A DNA stretch of 64,000 nt from Paraburkholderia flagellata (GCF_021390645.1 NZ_JAJEJT010000002.1:868001-932000); one strand, 5' to 3'; counted from the first letter of the stretch, positions 17,992 through 28,304 are shown. Notes: generated by a model not told the origin, from the sequence alone. A program made the numbers and translations.

Positions 17992-18677
17992 GCGGCCCGA
18001 AAGCGGTAGGCGGCGCGGTGCAGTCAGCGAAGCTCACGCTGCTGCGTGGCGCGGCGCTCGTGGCGTCGCCGTGGAAGAACGGCGGCGGCGTGACGCGCGA
18101 AATCGCCGTGGCGCACTTGGTTTCGCACGCTGGCGCGTCGCTCGACACGTTCGCGTGGCGCGTGAGCGTGGCCGATGTCGCACAGCCGGGGCCGTTCTCG
18201 CGTTTCGAGGGCGTCGATCGTACGCTGGTGCTGCTCGAAGGGGCGGGCATGCTGCTCGACGAAGCGGGCCGCACGCATCGGCTTACGCAGCCTCTGGACG
18301 TCGCGCGTTTTGCGGGGGAAGCCGCGATTGACGCGCGCCTCGTGGACGGCGCCACGCGCGACTTCAACCTGATGGTGCGCCGCGATGCGGCGCGCGGCAC
18401 GCTCGAAGTGTGGCGCGAAAACGAGCGGCGCAGCCTGCATGCGCAAACGGTATTACTCTACTGCGCGCAAGGCGAGCAGGACGTGCGCGTGGACGCCGAG
18501 CGCCACGTGCACCTCGAAGCGGGCGACACGCTGCGCATCGATACGCTCGACGCGCAGTGCCCCGTGCACATCGAAACGCGTGGCGCGGGCGCCTTGCTCG
18601 CCGTGACGCTCAATGTGCTGGGCGCGCCACAGCAAGACACTACGGAAACGGCATCGCGCGATGCTGTGCATACCTGA
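17988..18677 (+). CDS. hutD: HutD family protein
   Basis: A 229-residue cupin-like protein starting [12 protein letters not shown], with the family motifs [14 protein letters not shown] (~27–41), [29 protein letters not shown] region and a C-terminal cupin half ([10 protein letters not shown]). HutD is thought to tune hut pathway flux, possibly by binding a pathway intermediate; its exact role is not settled. The start overlaps the hutU stop by 4 bp, and its own stop overlaps the hutI start by 1 bp, so it is translationally coupled. Confidence 0.93.
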   Translation: MSGPKAVGGAVQSAKLTLLRGAALVASPWKNGGGVTREIAVAHLVSHAGASLDTFAWRVSVADVAQPGPFSRFEGVDRTLVLLEGAGMLLDEAGRTHRLTQPLDVARFAGEAAIDARLVDGATRDFNLMVRRDAARGTLEVWRENERRSLHAQTVLLYCAQGEQDVRVDAERHVHLEAGDTLRIDTLDAQCPVHIETRGAGALLAVTLNVLGAPQQDTTETASRDAVHT

Positions 18678-19909
18678 TGAAACGCACTCTCTGGCAAAAC
18701 CTCAAACTGTGCCCGCATGGCGACCCGGGCCACACCGTCGAGAACGCGGCGATCGTCGTGGAAGACGGCAAGATCGCGTGGCTCGGCGCCGCTGCCGAGC
18801 TTCCCGCGCAGTTCGCCGAGTGGCCGCGCGAGGACCTGGGCGGCGCCTGGGTCACGCCCGGTCTCGTGGATTGCCACACGCACCTCGTCTATGGTGGTCA
18901 GCGCGCCGATGAATTCGCGCAGCGTCTTGCTGGCGTGAGCTACGAAGAAATCGCGCGCCAGGGTGGCGGTATCGTATCGACGGTGCGTGCCACGCGCGCG
19001 GCCGACGAAGCCGCGCTATTCGCGCAGTCGGCAACGCGCCTCGAAGCGTTGCTCGCCGAAGGCGTAACGGCAGTCGAGATCAAATCGGGTTATGGCCTCG
19101 ATCTGGCGAGCGAACGCAAGATGCTGCGCGTCGCGCGTCAGCTTGGCGAGCGCTATCCGGTCACGGTGCGCACGACGTTTCTCGGCGCGCATGCGTTGCC
19201 GCCCGAGTTCGCGGGCCGCGCCGACGACTATATCGACGAAGTATGCGAGCGCATGCTCCCTGCGCTCGCCGACGAGGGACTCGTGGACGCCGTCGATGTG
19301 TTCTGCGAACGAATCGGCTTCTCGCTCGCGCAGAGCGAGCGCGTGTTCGAGGCGGCTGCGCAGCGCAAACTCGCCGTCAAGATGCACGCCGAGCAGCTTT
19401 CCAATAGCGGCGGCGCAGCGCTCGCGTCACGTCACGGCGCACTGTCGGCCGACCATCTGGAGTTTCTCGACGAAGCGGGCATTGCCGCCATGAAAGAAGC
19501 GGGCACGGTGGCGGTGCTGTTGCCCGGCGCGTACTACTTCATCCGCGAAACGCAACTGCCGCCGCTCGATTTGCTGCGGCGCTATGAGGTGCCGATCGCC
19601 ATTTCCACCGACAGCAATCCCGGCACGTCGCCGACTACCTCGCTGCTGCTCATGATGAACATGGCGACCACGCTGTTCCGCATGACCGTGCCCGAGGTGT
19701 TGCAGGGCGTGACGCGTCATGCCGCGCAGGCTTTCGGCGACGCTGAGCGTCATGGCACGCTCGCGGCTGGCCGTCCCGCAGACTTCGCTGTGTGGACGGT
19801 GCAGTCGCTCGCTGAACTGGCCTACTGGATCGGGCGTCCGCTCTGCGCACGTGTGGTGCGCGGCGGCGAGACCGTCTTTGAGCGTCGCGCATTCGAGCGT
19901 CGCGTTTGA
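18677..19909 (+). CDS. hutI: Imidazolonepropionase
   Basis: A 410-residue metal-dependent amidohydrolase that hydrolyses imidazolone-5-propionate to N-formimino-L-glutamate. The metal-binding motif is [10 protein letters not shown] (~73), with further ligands in [12 protein letters not shown] and [11 protein letters not shown]. The ATG at 18677 overlaps the hutD TGA. An upstream in-frame extension exists but runs through hutD and is non-coding. Confidence 0.97.
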   Translation: MKRTLWQNLKLCPHGDPGHTVENAAIVVEDGKIAWLGAAAELPAQFAEWPREDLGGAWVTPGLVDCHTHLVYGGQRADEFAQRLAGVSYEEIARQGGGIVSTVRATRAADEAALFAQSATRLEALLAEGVTAVEIKSGYGLDLASERKMLRVARQLGERYPVTVRTTFLGAHALPPEFAGRADDYIDEVCERMLPALADEGLVDAVDVFCERIGFSLAQSERVFEAAAQRKLAVKMHAEQLSNSGGAALASRHGALSADHLEFLDEAGIAAMKEAGTVAVLLPGAYYFIRETQLPPLDLLRRYEVPIAISTDSNPGTSPTTSLLLMMNMATTLFRMTVPEVLQGVTRHAAQAFGDAERHGTLAAGRPADFAVWTVQSLAELAYWIGRPLCARVVRGGETVFERRAFERRV

Positions 19910-19923
19910 GCGTTATTTCACGC

Positions 19924-21342
19924 ATGAATCACACCATCGAAACGAATCCGACTTCACGCGCGCTCTTCGCGGAGCACGCGTATTTGCCCGACGGCTGGCG
20001 CCGCAACGTGCTGCTCGAATGGGACGCGGCGGGAACGCTGCGCAACGTGACGCCGGACCTTGCGCAAGCGCCCCAAGGCATCGCTCGCGCGGCAGGTCCG
20101 ATTACACCTGGCATGCCTAATCTTCATTCGCATGCGTTTCAGCGTGCCATGGCGGGTCTCACCGAATATCGCGCGAACCCCACCGACAGCTTCTGGAGCT
20201 GGCGCGATCTCATGTACCGCTTTGCCGCGCGCATCACGCCCGACGATCTTGGCGCGATTGCGCGCTGGCTCTATGTCGAGATGTTGAAAGCGGGTTACAC
20301 GTCCGTTTGCGAATTCCACTATGTGCATCACGGCAAGGACGGCCAGCGCTATGCGAGCCCTGCCGAACTGGCGCAACGCGTGGTCGACGCGGCGGACGTG
20401 ACTGGCATCGGCATGACGATGCTGCCCGTGCTCTATCAGTACAGCGGCTTTGGCGCGCAAGCGCCGCGCGACGATCAGCGCCGCTTCATCAACACGCCGG
20501 AACAACTGCTCGGTATCGTCGAGGCGCTGCGCGCCTGGCGGCCCGAGCATGGCGCATTGCGCTACGGCGTTGCGCCGCACTCGCTGCGCGCCGTCTCGCA
20601 CGACTCGTTGCGCACGCTGCTGGAAGGTCTCGACCACGCGCTTCCTGGCGCGCCGGTGCATATTCACATCGCCGAGCAAACGGCCGAAGTCGAAGCTTGC
20701 CTCGCGACCGAGGGCGCGCGGCCAGTGCAATGGCTGCTCGACCGCTTCGATCTGAGCGCGCGCTGGTGCCTCGTTCACGCCACTCATGTCGATGCGCGCG
20801 AGACCGCCGCGCTCGCGCAGTGCGGCGCGATTGCGGGCCTGTGCCTCACGACCGAAGCGAATCTCGGTGACGGCATTTTCCCCGCGCGCGAGTATCTCGA
20901 TGCGGGCGGCGCGTTCGGCGTGGGCTCGGACAGCCATATCGGCGTGGACTGGCGCGCGGAGCTTCGCCTGCTCGAATACGGTCAGCGGCTCGCACGGCGC
21001 GAGCGCAACGTGCTGGCTGCGCCGCATCGAGCGCAAGTGGCAGACCGGCTCTTCGAAGGCGCGCTTGCAGGCGGCGCACAGGCGACGGGACGCAAGGTCG
21101 GTGCATTGACGGAAGGCGCGCGTGCCGACTGGATCGTGCTCGACGCCGAGCATCCGAATCTGGCCGGGCAGAAGCCGCTCACGTGGCTCTCGTCGGTCGT
21201 GTTCTGCGAGCATGGCGACACGCCGGTGTTCGACGTCTACACGGGTGGCGTAAAAGTTGTGGAGGCGCGCCGCCATCGCGACGAGGCCCGCCTTTACGCC
21301 GACTATCGCGCAGCGCTCGCCAGACTGCTGGCTGACGATTGA
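19924..21342 (+). CDS. hutF: Formimidoylglutamate deiminase
   Basis: A 472-residue amidohydrolase converting N-formimino-L-glutamate to N-formyl-L-glutamate and ammonia. Metal ligands are in PNLHSHAFQRAMAGLTE (~residue 65), IHIAEQ (~250) and LVHATH/GSDSHIGVDWRAEL (~320). HutF together with HutG shows the five-step route rather than direct HutG-type formiminoglutamase cleavage. The start MNHTIETNP at 19924 was preferred over an in-frame TTG at 19906 that overlaps hutI. Confidence 0.96.
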   Translation: MNHTIETNPTSRALFAEHAYLPDGWRRNVLLEWDAAGTLRNVTPDLAQAPQGIARAAGPITPGMPNLHSHAFQRAMAGLTEYRANPTDSFWSWRDLMYRFAARITPDDLGAIARWLYVEMLKAGYTSVCEFHYVHHGKDGQRYASPAELAQRVVDAADVTGIGMTMLPVLYQYSGFGAQAPRDDQRRFINTPEQLLGIVEALRAWRPEHGALRYGVAPHSLRAVSHDSLRTLLEGLDHALPGAPVHIHIAEQTAEVEACLATEGARPVQWLLDRFDLSARWCLVHATHVDARETAALAQCGAIAGLCLTTEANLGDGIFPAREYLDAGGAFGVGSDSHIGVDWRAELRLLEYGQRLARRERNVLAAPHRAQVADRLFEGALAGGAQATGRKVGALTEGARADWIVLDAEHPNLAGQKPLTWLSSVVFCEHGDTPVFDVYTGGVKVVEARRHRDEARLYADYRAALARLLADD

Positions 21343-21383
21343 ACGCGGGTTGAGCGCACACGCCATTCACGAGACTACTTTCC

Positions 21384-22193
21384 ATGACCGATATTTTTTC
21401 ACTGGAACGCGGCACGGCGCCGCTCATCATTTCGATTCCTCATCTGGGCACACACATACCCGCCGCAATGCACGGCGAGTACACCGACGTGGCGCTAAGC
21501 GTCGCCGATACGGACTGGCATCTCGATCGCCTTTACGCGTTTGCGAAGGAACTGGGCGCGACCGTGCTCGGCGCACGTGTTTCGCGCTATGTGATCGACC
21601 TGAACCGGCCGCCGAACGACGAGAGCCTCTATCCCGGCCAGACCACCACGTCGCTGTGCCCGACCGAAACGTTTCGCGGCGAATCCCTCTACCGCGACGG
21701 CTGTGTGCCCGACGCGCCGGAGCGCCAGCGGCGCGTGCAGACATTCTGGCAGCCGTATCACGACACGCTCGCCGCTGAACTCAAGCGCCTGCGCGCAGCG
21801 CACGCGAATGTGCTGCTGTGGGAGGCGCATTCGATTGCGAGCGTGCTGCCGCGTCTGTTCGACAACAAGCTGCCCGACCTGAACATCGGCACTCAGGATG
21901 GACGCACGGTGAACGTCGCGGTGCAGGCGCGCGCAGAACGCGCGGCGGCGGCGAGCGGCTATACGTGGATCGCGAACGGACGCTTCAAGGGCGGCTACAT
22001 CACGCGCCATTTCGGCGCACCGCAGGACGGCGTGCATGCGATCCAGCTGGAGATGTGCCAGTCCGTCTACATGAACGAAGCGGCGCCGTTCGATTACGTT
22101 CCCGCGCTTGCGGAGAAAGTCCAGCCCGTACTGCGCGAGATGGTGGGCGGCGCGCTGGAGGCCATTCAGGCGATGAACGAAGCTGCGGCCTGA
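21384..22193 (+). CDS. hutG: N-formylglutamate deformylase
   Basis: A 269-residue amidohydrolase that releases formate and glutamate, the last hut step. Recognisable segments are IISIPHLGTHIP (~15–26), VADTDWHLDRLY, YVIDLNRPPND and the C-terminal QLEMCQSVYMNE. It lies 41 bp after hutF and is the last gene of the hut operon. Confidence 0.96.
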   Translation: MTDIFSLERGTAPLIISIPHLGTHIPAAMHGEYTDVALSVADTDWHLDRLYAFAKELGATVLGARVSRYVIDLNRPPNDESLYPGQTTTSLCPTETFRGESLYRDGCVPDAPERQRRVQTFWQPYHDTLAAELKRLRAAHANVLLWEAHSIASVLPRLFDNKLPDLNIGTQDGRTVNVAVQARAERAAAASGYTWIANGRFKGGYITRHFGAPQDGVHAIQLEMCQSVYMNEAAPFDYVPALAEKVQPVLREMVGGALEAIQAMNEAAA

Positions 22194-22229
22194 ATTTGGC
22201 CGCAGCGTTTTCTGGTTTGACGAGGCAAA

Positions 22230-22246
22230 GCGGCGCATCGCGCCGC
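22230..22246 (-). terminator. Short hairpin between hutG and the NCS1 permease gene
   Basis: GCGGCGC / GCGCCGC with a 3-nt loop lies in the 58-bp convergent gap. Only three T residues follow on the minus strand, so termination is likely but not certain. Confidence 0.4.
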
Positions 22247-22251
22247 CAGCC

Positions 22252-23679
22252 TTACTCCTGCTCGACCGGCAAGATCAGGCGTTCGGGAATCACCGGCGGC
22301 GTGAGGCGCATGGCGACGTAATAGAGCGCGCCCGGCACGATCAGCCCGAGAATCCACGAGATGTCCGTGCCGCCAAGCGCATCGACGAAGGGCCCCGTAT
22401 AGAAGCTCGTCGAGATGAACGGCAATTGCACGAGCACGCCGAGCACGTAGATGCCAATGGCTCTGACGTTCCAGCGGCCGTAGCGGCCATCGGGGTTCGA
22501 GAGCGCCGGCACGTCGTAGCGCGAGCGCGTGAAGCAGTAGAAGTCCACGAGATTGATCGCGCTCCACGGCGTGAAGAACGCGAGCAGAAACAGAATGAAC
22601 GCCGTGAACTCCTTGAGGAAAGAGTGGCGGCCCGCGAGTGCGACGAGCGTCGAGATGCCGACCATGCCGATGATGTAGACAAAACGATGCCGCGTGGAGA
22701 TCGCGCGCTTCGCGCGAAACGCGCTCACGATCGTCGCCATCGACATGAAGCTGCCGTAGGCGTTGAGCGTGGTGACGGTGAGCTTGCCGAAGGCGATGCT
22801 GAAGTAGAGCATCGCGGCCACCGCGCCGCTCGCGCCAAGGCCGACGATATAGGCCACTTCGTGATGCGCGAACGCGTGGCCCGCGAGCGCGGCGGCGAAC
22901 ACGCCGAACACCATCGCGGCCTGCGCGCCGATCACCGATCCGAGCCCGACCGCGAGGAACGTGCGCGCGGCCGAAGTCGAGCGCGGCAAGTAGCGCGAAT
23001 AATCGGCAACGTAGGGACCGAATGCGATCTGCCATGACGCCGAAAGCGACATGGAAAGCAGGAAGCTCGCAATCGAAAAATGGCGGTTGGCCAGCAGCGC
23101 ACCGACGTCGTGGTGCGCGAAGAGCTGCGCGAACATGAACATGAACGCGAGCACGCCGATCACGCTGGCAATGCGGCCGACGAAGTGAATCGAGCGATAG
23201 CCGAGCAGCGTCAGCACGACGATGAGCGCCGCGAACAGGCAGATGCCCGCCGTATCGGAAACGTTGAGCAATTGCGCGGTGGCCTGGCCCGCGAGCACCG
23301 TGCCGCTCGCGGAGAAGCCGACATACATGATGCAAACCAGCACAATGGGAATGGCCGCGCCGTAGACGCCGAATTGCACGCGGCTGGAAATCATCTGCGG
23401 CAGGCCGAGCTGCGGGCCCTGCGCGCCGTGCAGCGCCATGACCGTGCCGCCGACGAGTTGTCCAGTCAGCAGCGCGACGAGCGACCAGAAGACATCACCG
23501 CCCAGCACGACGGCCAACGCGCCGGTAATGATCGCGGTGACCTGCAGGTTTGCGGAAAGCCAGAGCGTGAACTGGCTGAACAGGCTGCCGTGGCGCTCCG
23601 CCTCGGGGATGTAGTCGATCGAGCGTGTTTCCAGGATCTTGCGGCCATCGGTTTCGAGGCTGGCGACGGATTCAGGCAT
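22252..23679 (-). CDS. NCS1 family permease (cytosine/purine permease-like)
   Basis: A 475-residue inner-membrane transporter with about twelve hydrophobic segments. Family features are RSIDYIPEAERHGS near the N-end, FWSLVALLTGQLVGGTVMALHGAQGPQLG-type TM3 region, QMISSRVQFGVYGA and WQIAFGPYVADYSRYLPR. NCS1 carriers import cytosine, purines, hydantoins, thiamine or related imidazole compounds. It converges on the hut operon; because that operon starts at urocanate, urocanate or another imidazole is a possible substrate (inference). The frame is open to a TTG at 23733; the ATG at 23679 is preferred but its ribosome site is weak. Confidence 0.88.
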   Translation of the reverse strand: MPESVASLETDGRKILETRSIDYIPEAERHGSLFSQFTLWLSANLQVTAIITGALAVVLGGDVFWSLVALLTGQLVGGTVMALHGAQGPQLGLPQMISSRVQFGVYGAAIPIVLVCIMYVGFSASGTVLAGQATAQLLNVSDTAGICLFAALIVVLTLLGYRSIHFVGRIASVIGVLAFMFMFAQLFAHHDVGALLANRHFSIASFLLSMSLSASWQIAFGPYVADYSRYLPRSTSAARTFLAVGLGSVIGAQAAMVFGVFAAALAGHAFAHHEVAYIVGLGASGAVAAMLYFSIAFGKLTVTTLNAYGSFMSMATIVSAFRAKRAISTRHRFVYIIGMVGISTLVALAGRHSFLKEFTAFILFLLAFFTPWSAINLVDFYCFTRSRYDVPALSNPDGRYGRWNVRAIGIYVLGVLVQLPFISTSFYTGPFVDALGGTDISWILGLIVPGALYYVAMRLTPPVIPERLILPVEQE

Positions 23680-23797
23680 GGCCACGGACGGCTCCGGATG
23701 TGAGGGGATGTCCGCATGATGTTGAATAGACAACTTGGGTGAAATAGGGGATAACCCTCTCGACTCCGATGCGTGGACTGCCGTGGGCCGCCGTGGC

Positions 23798-25378
23798 CTA
23801 CAGCAGCCACTCGATAGGCAGGATCGAGAAGAACCAGACGCTTAGGCGCTGGTTCCATTTGGTGTTCGGCTCAGTGTCGTAGCGGATGACCGTATCGTCG
23901 GAAAGGCGCGTCCAATAGAGTTTGCCGTTTTCGTCGAGGTGCGCCTGATAAGCGAGCTGGGGCACGCGCGTCCAGAACGCTTTTTCGATCTGGGTGGCGA
24001 GCACGGGGCTGTCGATCACGAGCCCGAGTTCGGTATTGAGGTTAGCCGAGCGCGGATCGAAATTCACAGAGCCGACGAAAACGCGCTCCGCGTCCACTGC
24101 GAAGGTCTTGGCGTGCAGGCTCGAGCCCGAGCTGCCGAACGGACCACTGCCTGCGCCTTTGCCCGAGTCTTTGGCGCCCGCCGCGCGCCGCAATTCGAAC
24201 AGCTCCACGCCGCCTTCGAGCAGGGCCACGCGACGCCGCGCGTAGCCGGAGTGGACGGCGGAAACGTCGGTGGCTTCGAGCGAGTTCGTCAGCACGCGTA
24301 CGGTCACACCCTGGGCGGCGAGCCGCGTGAAGTATTCCGTGCCCACCTTGCCCGGCACGAAGTACGGCGAAACCAGATCGAGTTCACGGTGCGGATCGCC
24401 GACTATCTCGTGCAACTGGCTGAGGATGAGGGTGTCCTTAGGTGCCGTGCCCTGCGCTTTCGCCGGGTCGTCGCTGACCAGTTGCGTCTTCGCCCATTCG
24501 AGCGGCAGCGTGCCGTCCAGCAGGCGGCGCACATCGGTGGTCTTGCGCAGCGATTCGATGTATTCCGCCGCGGCAGGGTCGGTGCGCGCGGCAAGCGCGG
24601 CGCGATCGAGCGTGGCGAGTGCATCGGGCGCCACGTACGACAGGACTTGCGATACCGGGTATGAAGAGGCGCTGGCCCAGTAACGGTCGAAATCGTGCGC
24701 GACATCGGTGGCGGCGGGGCCGATGGCCAGCACGTCGAGATCGGCGAACACCACGCCGTCGGTCGCGCCGAAATATTCGTCGCCGATATTGCGGCCGCCC
24801 AGAATGGTCGCCACGCCGTCCGCCGTGAGCGACTTGTTGTGCATACGCCGGTTCAGGCGCGAGAAGTCGGTGACAAAGCCGATGGCTTTGGGCTTGCGCG
24901 TGACGAACGGATTGAAGAGGCGCACCTCGACGTTGGGATGCCCGTTGAGTGCGGCGAGCGTAGGGTCCAGTGCGGATGGAATGCCGTTGTCGTCGAGCAG
25001 CAGGCGCACGCGCACGCCGCGGTCGGCGGCCTCGCGCAGTTCTTCGAGCAACAAGGTGCCGGTGAGATCGTCGCGCCAGATGTAGTACTGGACGTCCAGC
25101 GTACGCTGGGCGCTGCGCACGAGCGCCACGCGCGAGGCGAAGGCGTCGAGCGGGTTCTGGAGCGGGTCGATGCCGGTGAAGTCGGGATGGGTGGCGAGTT
25201 CGGCCGCTACCGCTGCGCCAAGTTGAGTCGATCGCGCTTGCTCTGCCGTAAGCGCCGTGGTTTGCGTGCGTTCGCCGAGCGGCGGCAGTTCCTGGCACGC
25301 GGCAAGACAGGTCGCAAGCGCGATGGCGCATAGCCTCGGCAACCCGTTTGCGGCCAGCGCGATGAGCGATCTTTGCAT
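23798..25378 (-). CDS. Phospholipase D-family lipoprotein (ClsC/YmdC-like cardiolipin synthase)
   Basis: A 526-residue protein with a lipoprotein signal (lipobox LAAC, Cys28) and two HKD motifs: MHNKSLTADGVATILGG (~180) and LHAKTFAVDAERVFVGSVN (~420). Also present are LDVQYYIWRDDLTG and LLDDNGIP, typical of ClsC/YmdC enzymes that make cardiolipin from phosphatidylglycerol and phosphatidylethanolamine. No ymdB partner lies beside it. Lipidation suggests it works at a membrane facing the periplasm, unlike the cytosolic-facing ClsA type. Other phosphatidyl transfer or hydrolysis is possible. Confidence 0.88.
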   Translation of the reverse strand: MQRSLIALAANGLPRLCAIALATCLAACQELPPLGERTQTTALTAEQARSTQLGAAVAAELATHPDFTGIDPLQNPLDAFASRVALVRSAQRTLDVQYYIWRDDLTGTLLLEELREAADRGVRVRLLLDDNGIPSALDPTLAALNGHPNVEVRLFNPFVTRKPKAIGFVTDFSRLNRRMHNKSLTADGVATILGGRNIGDEYFGATDGVVFADLDVLAIGPAATDVAHDFDRYWASASSYPVSQVLSYVAPDALATLDRAALAARTDPAAAEYIESLRKTTDVRRLLDGTLPLEWAKTQLVSDDPAKAQGTAPKDTLILSQLHEIVGDPHRELDLVSPYFVPGKVGTEYFTRLAAQGVTVRVLTNSLEATDVSAVHSGYARRRVALLEGGVELFELRRAAGAKDSGKGAGSGPFGSSGSSLHAKTFAVDAERVFVGSVNFDPRSANLNTELGLVIDSPVLATQIEKAFWTRVPQLAYQAHLDENGKLYWTRLSDDTVIRYDTEPNTKWNQRLSVWFFSILPIEWLL

Positions 25379-25656
25379 GGAGCGTTCGCTTTTCCGTGTC
25401 GATTCCGCTTCGAGGCGCGAAGCGCGGGGCTTCGCGAGTGAGCGTGTAACGACGTTAGCTTACGCGATTGGCGTGGCCGGCACCACGCCAGGCGTACAGC
25501 TTCGGGGCGAACGCGTGGTTAGTGCGCGTCGAGCGCGGATTGCGCGCGGTCCGGGCGCTGTTGCCGGTTGGCTTCGCGAACTTCCATGCGCTTCTGGCCG
25601 ATTGGGTCGTTATTCGGAAAATAGATTTGCATTGCTAATTAATTGGCGCGCTTCTT

Positions 25657-26520
25657 TCAGCGACGCAACATGTCTGCAATCGTTTGTGTGAGCAACGTCT
25701 GCTTGTGCGCTTTCCGGTGAATCATGCCCACCGTGCGGATGAATGGCCGGCCGGGGAGCGGCACGAGCCGCAAATTCGGATCGCTGCGCCATTTGCCGCC
25801 TTGCAGAACGGGCAACACGCTCACGCCCACGTCGTTGCGCACCAGCGAGACGATCGTTTCGATTGAGTTCAGCTCCAGATATTCGAGCGGTTCGATGCCT
25901 AGCTCGGCCAATGCATCGTCGATCACGACGCCCGTCGGCACCCGTCGGTCGAAGCGCAGGAAGCCGCGCTCGCGCAGGATGCGGCGCGCATCGTCGCCGG
26001 GCGTCGCGCGGCTTGTGACGAGCATCAGTGGCTCTTCGTAGAGCGGCGTCCACGCGAGCGACTCATGCGGCGAACCATCTGCACTGCCAACCACGACGGC
26101 GAGGTCCACGTCACCGTCTTCGACCATGCGCGCCAGTTCGTTCGAACGCGCCGAGGTGAGGCGCACTTCAAGTTCCGGGTGGCCGGTTTTCAGATGCGCG
26201 ACGGCCAGCGAAAGCGCGCCGATCACCGACACCACCGCGCCGATGATGACCGAGCCGCGCATCGTGTCGCCGGCACTGGCGGGCAACTCGTCGATCAGCG
26301 CGAGTATGTGCTCGACCTTCGCGCAGATCTCGCGGCCTTCGCGTGTGAGCGCGACCTGGCGCGCGCGGCGGTCGAAGATCTGGCGGCCGAGGGCGTCTTC
26401 GAGCCCGCGCATCTGCAGGCTCACGGCTGCCTGCGTGAGCGCGGTTTTCTCTGCGGCCGTGGCGAACGACCCGCTGCGCGCGACGGCCTGCAAGGTGCGC
26501 AGCATGCGTAGTGTGAGCAT
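25657..26520 (-). CDS. LysR-family regulator, divergent from gamma-glutamyltransferase
   Basis: A 287-residue regulator: HTH at ~3–60 (LRMLRTLQAVARSGSFATAAEKTALTQ is split over the helix pair; AAVSLQMRGLEDALG is the recognition helix) and an effector domain with a VSVLPVLQGG strand near 233. The start MLTLRML at 26520 gives the normal N-end. The open frame continues to 28221, but that part is antisense to the gamma-glutamyltransferase gene and non-coding. Its divergent position suggests control of the gamma-glutamyltransferase/MHS transporter pair. Confidence 0.93.
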   Translation of the reverse strand: MLTLRMLRTLQAVARSGSFATAAEKTALTQAAVSLQMRGLEDALGRQIFDRRARQVALTREGREICAKVEHILALIDELPASAGDTMRGSVIIGAVVSVIGALSLAVAHLKTGHPELEVRLTSARSNELARMVEDGDVDLAVVVGSADGSPHESLAWTPLYEEPLMLVTSRATPGDDARRILRERGFLRFDRRVPTGVVIDDALAELGIEPLEYLELNSIETIVSLVRNDVGVSVLPVLQGGKWRSDPNLRLVPLPGRPFIRTVGMIHRKAHKQTLLTQTIADMLRR

Positions 26521-26649
26521 GTAAATAAAACTTAAGTATCGAGAATAAAATATTAATATTTTTTTGCCTGATCCTTCAAGATAATCGACGGACCGGCATG
26601 CGCGGTGCGCGCGCCGCTGCTTTCGTTCATTACCGGAATTCGCACTCCC

Positions 26650-28287
26650 ATGACGCGTTTCAACTGGCAAAACCCCTATCCGACGCCGCGCCTGCCGGTG
26701 TTCGCCCGCAATATCGTCTCGACCTCGCATCCGCTCGCCGCGCAGGCCGGACTGCGCATGCTCTGGAAAGGCGGGAATGCCGTTGACGCCGCCATCGCCG
26801 CCGCCGCCGCCATTACGGTGGTCGAGCCGGTATCGAACGGCCTTGGCAGCGACTGCTTCGCGCTCGTGTGGGACGGCGCGAAGCTGCACGGCCTTAATGC
26901 GTCGGGCAATGCGCCGGCGGCATGGAGCGTCGATTATTTCCGCCGCAAATACGGCGAGGAGCACGGCCTCGCGAAGCAGCCCAAGCGCGGCTGGGACACG
27001 GTGACCGTGCCGGGCGTGATCGCTGGCTGGGAAGCGCTGCATGCGAAGTTCGGCAAACTGCCGTTCGCGGACCTGATGGAGCCGGCCATCGAGATTGCGG
27101 AGCGCGGCCATGCCGTGGCGACCATCGTCACACGCAAATGGCAGGCGGCGATTCCTGAGTTGCACAATCAGCCGGGCTTTGCCGAGACCTTCATGCCGCG
27201 CGGCCGCGCGCCTGAAGTGAGCGAGCGCGTGTGCTTCCCCGGTCACGCGGCCACACTGCGACGGCTCGCGGAACGCGGCCCGCGCGACTACTACGAAGGC
27301 GAAATTGCCGAGCGCATCGCCGCGTTTGCGCGCGAAGGCGGTGCGGCGCTCACGCTGGACGACCTGCGCAACTATCGTCCCGAATGGGTCGAGCCGATCG
27401 GCAAGAACTATCGCGGCTACACGGTTCACGAGATTCCGCCGAACGGGCAGGGCATCGCGGCGCTCATCGCGCTCGGCATTCTCGAACAGTTCGACATGGG
27501 CTCGCTCGCGCTCGACAGCCTCGAGTCTCAGCATCTGCAGATCGAGGCCATGAAGCTCGCGTTTGCCGATGTCTACCGCTACGTTGCCGATCCGCGTTCG
27601 ATGGAAGTCACACCCGAGCAAATGCTCGACGACGCCTACCTCAAAGAGCGCGCGAAGCTGATCGACCCGAAGCGTGCAACGCAGTTCGACTTCGGCATGC
27701 CGCGTTCGGGCGGCACGATCTATCTCTCCGCCGTGGATGAGCGCGGCATGATGGTGAGCTTCATCCAGTCGAACTATATGGGCTTCGGTTCGGGCGTGGT
27801 CGTGCCGGGTACGGGCATCGCGCTGCAGAACCGCGGCTGCGGCTTTTCGATGGACCCGGTCTCGCCGAACGTCGTGGAGGGCGGCAAGCGCCCGTTCCAC
27901 ACCATCATTCCGGCGTTCCTCACGCAGCAGGTGGACGGCCGCCAGGAAGCGGTCATGAGCTTCGGTGTGATGGGCGGCGACATGCAGCCGCAAGGGCATT
28001 TGCAGTCGGTCGTGCGCATGCTCGACTACGGCCAGCAGCCGCAGGCCGCATGCGACGCGCCGCGCTGGAAGGTCAACCGCGACTTCACGCTCGATATCGA
28101 ATCGACCTTCAACCCGCAGACGGCACGCGCGTTGCAAGAACTCGGCCACGAGATCAAGGGCATCGACGATCCGTACATGGACTTCGGCTCGGGCCAGTTC
28201 ATCTGGAAGCTCGACCGGCACGATCCCGAGCGCGGTTATGTGGCCGCGAGCGACACGCGTCGCGACGGGCTCGCAGCGGGCTTCTAG
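26650..28287 (+). CDS. Gamma-glutamyltransferase family protein
   Basis: A 545-residue Ntn-hydrolase precursor. The N-terminal part has RNIVSTSHPLAAQAGL and MLWKGGNAVDAAIAAAAA (large subunit). The autoprocessing nucleophile is the Thr in SGGTIYLSAVDERG (~residue 357), followed by the small subunit with GGKRPFHTIIPAF and SFGVMGGDMQPQGHLQ. There is no signal peptide, unlike periplasmic Ggt, so a cytoplasmic YwrD-like enzyme is likely. It would hydrolyse or transfer gamma-glutamyl groups from glutathione or gamma-glutamylated amines. Downstream is an MHS transporter and upstream a divergent LysR gene. Confidence 0.92.
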   Translation: MTRFNWQNPYPTPRLPVFARNIVSTSHPLAAQAGLRMLWKGGNAVDAAIAAAAAITVVEPVSNGLGSDCFALVWDGAKLHGLNASGNAPAAWSVDYFRRKYGEEHGLAKQPKRGWDTVTVPGVIAGWEALHAKFGKLPFADLMEPAIEIAERGHAVATIVTRKWQAAIPELHNQPGFAETFMPRGRAPEVSERVCFPGHAATLRRLAERGPRDYYEGEIAERIAAFAREGGAALTLDDLRNYRPEWVEPIGKNYRGYTVHEIPPNGQGIAALIALGILEQFDMGSLALDSLESQHLQIEAMKLAFADVYRYVADPRSMEVTPEQMLDDAYLKERAKLIDPKRATQFDFGMPRSGGTIYLSAVDERGMMVSFIQSNYMGFGSGVVVPGTGIALQNRGCGFSMDPVSPNVVEGGKRPFHTIIPAFLTQQVDGRQEAVMSFGVMGGDMQPQGHLQSVVRMLDYGQQPQAACDAPRWKVNRDFTLDIESTFNPQTARALQELGHEIKGIDDPYMDFGSGQFIWKLDRHDPERGYVAASDTRRDGLAAGF

Positions 28288-28304
28288 GCGGCGCGCAATG
28301 TGTG

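Noticed and set aside
26521..28221. A long minus-strand frame (854 codons with the LysR gene) opposite the gamma-glutamyltransferase gene
   Set aside because: Only the LysR part looks like protein; the upstream part is His/Arg-rich antisense of a conserved enzyme and is a GC-driven shadow frame.
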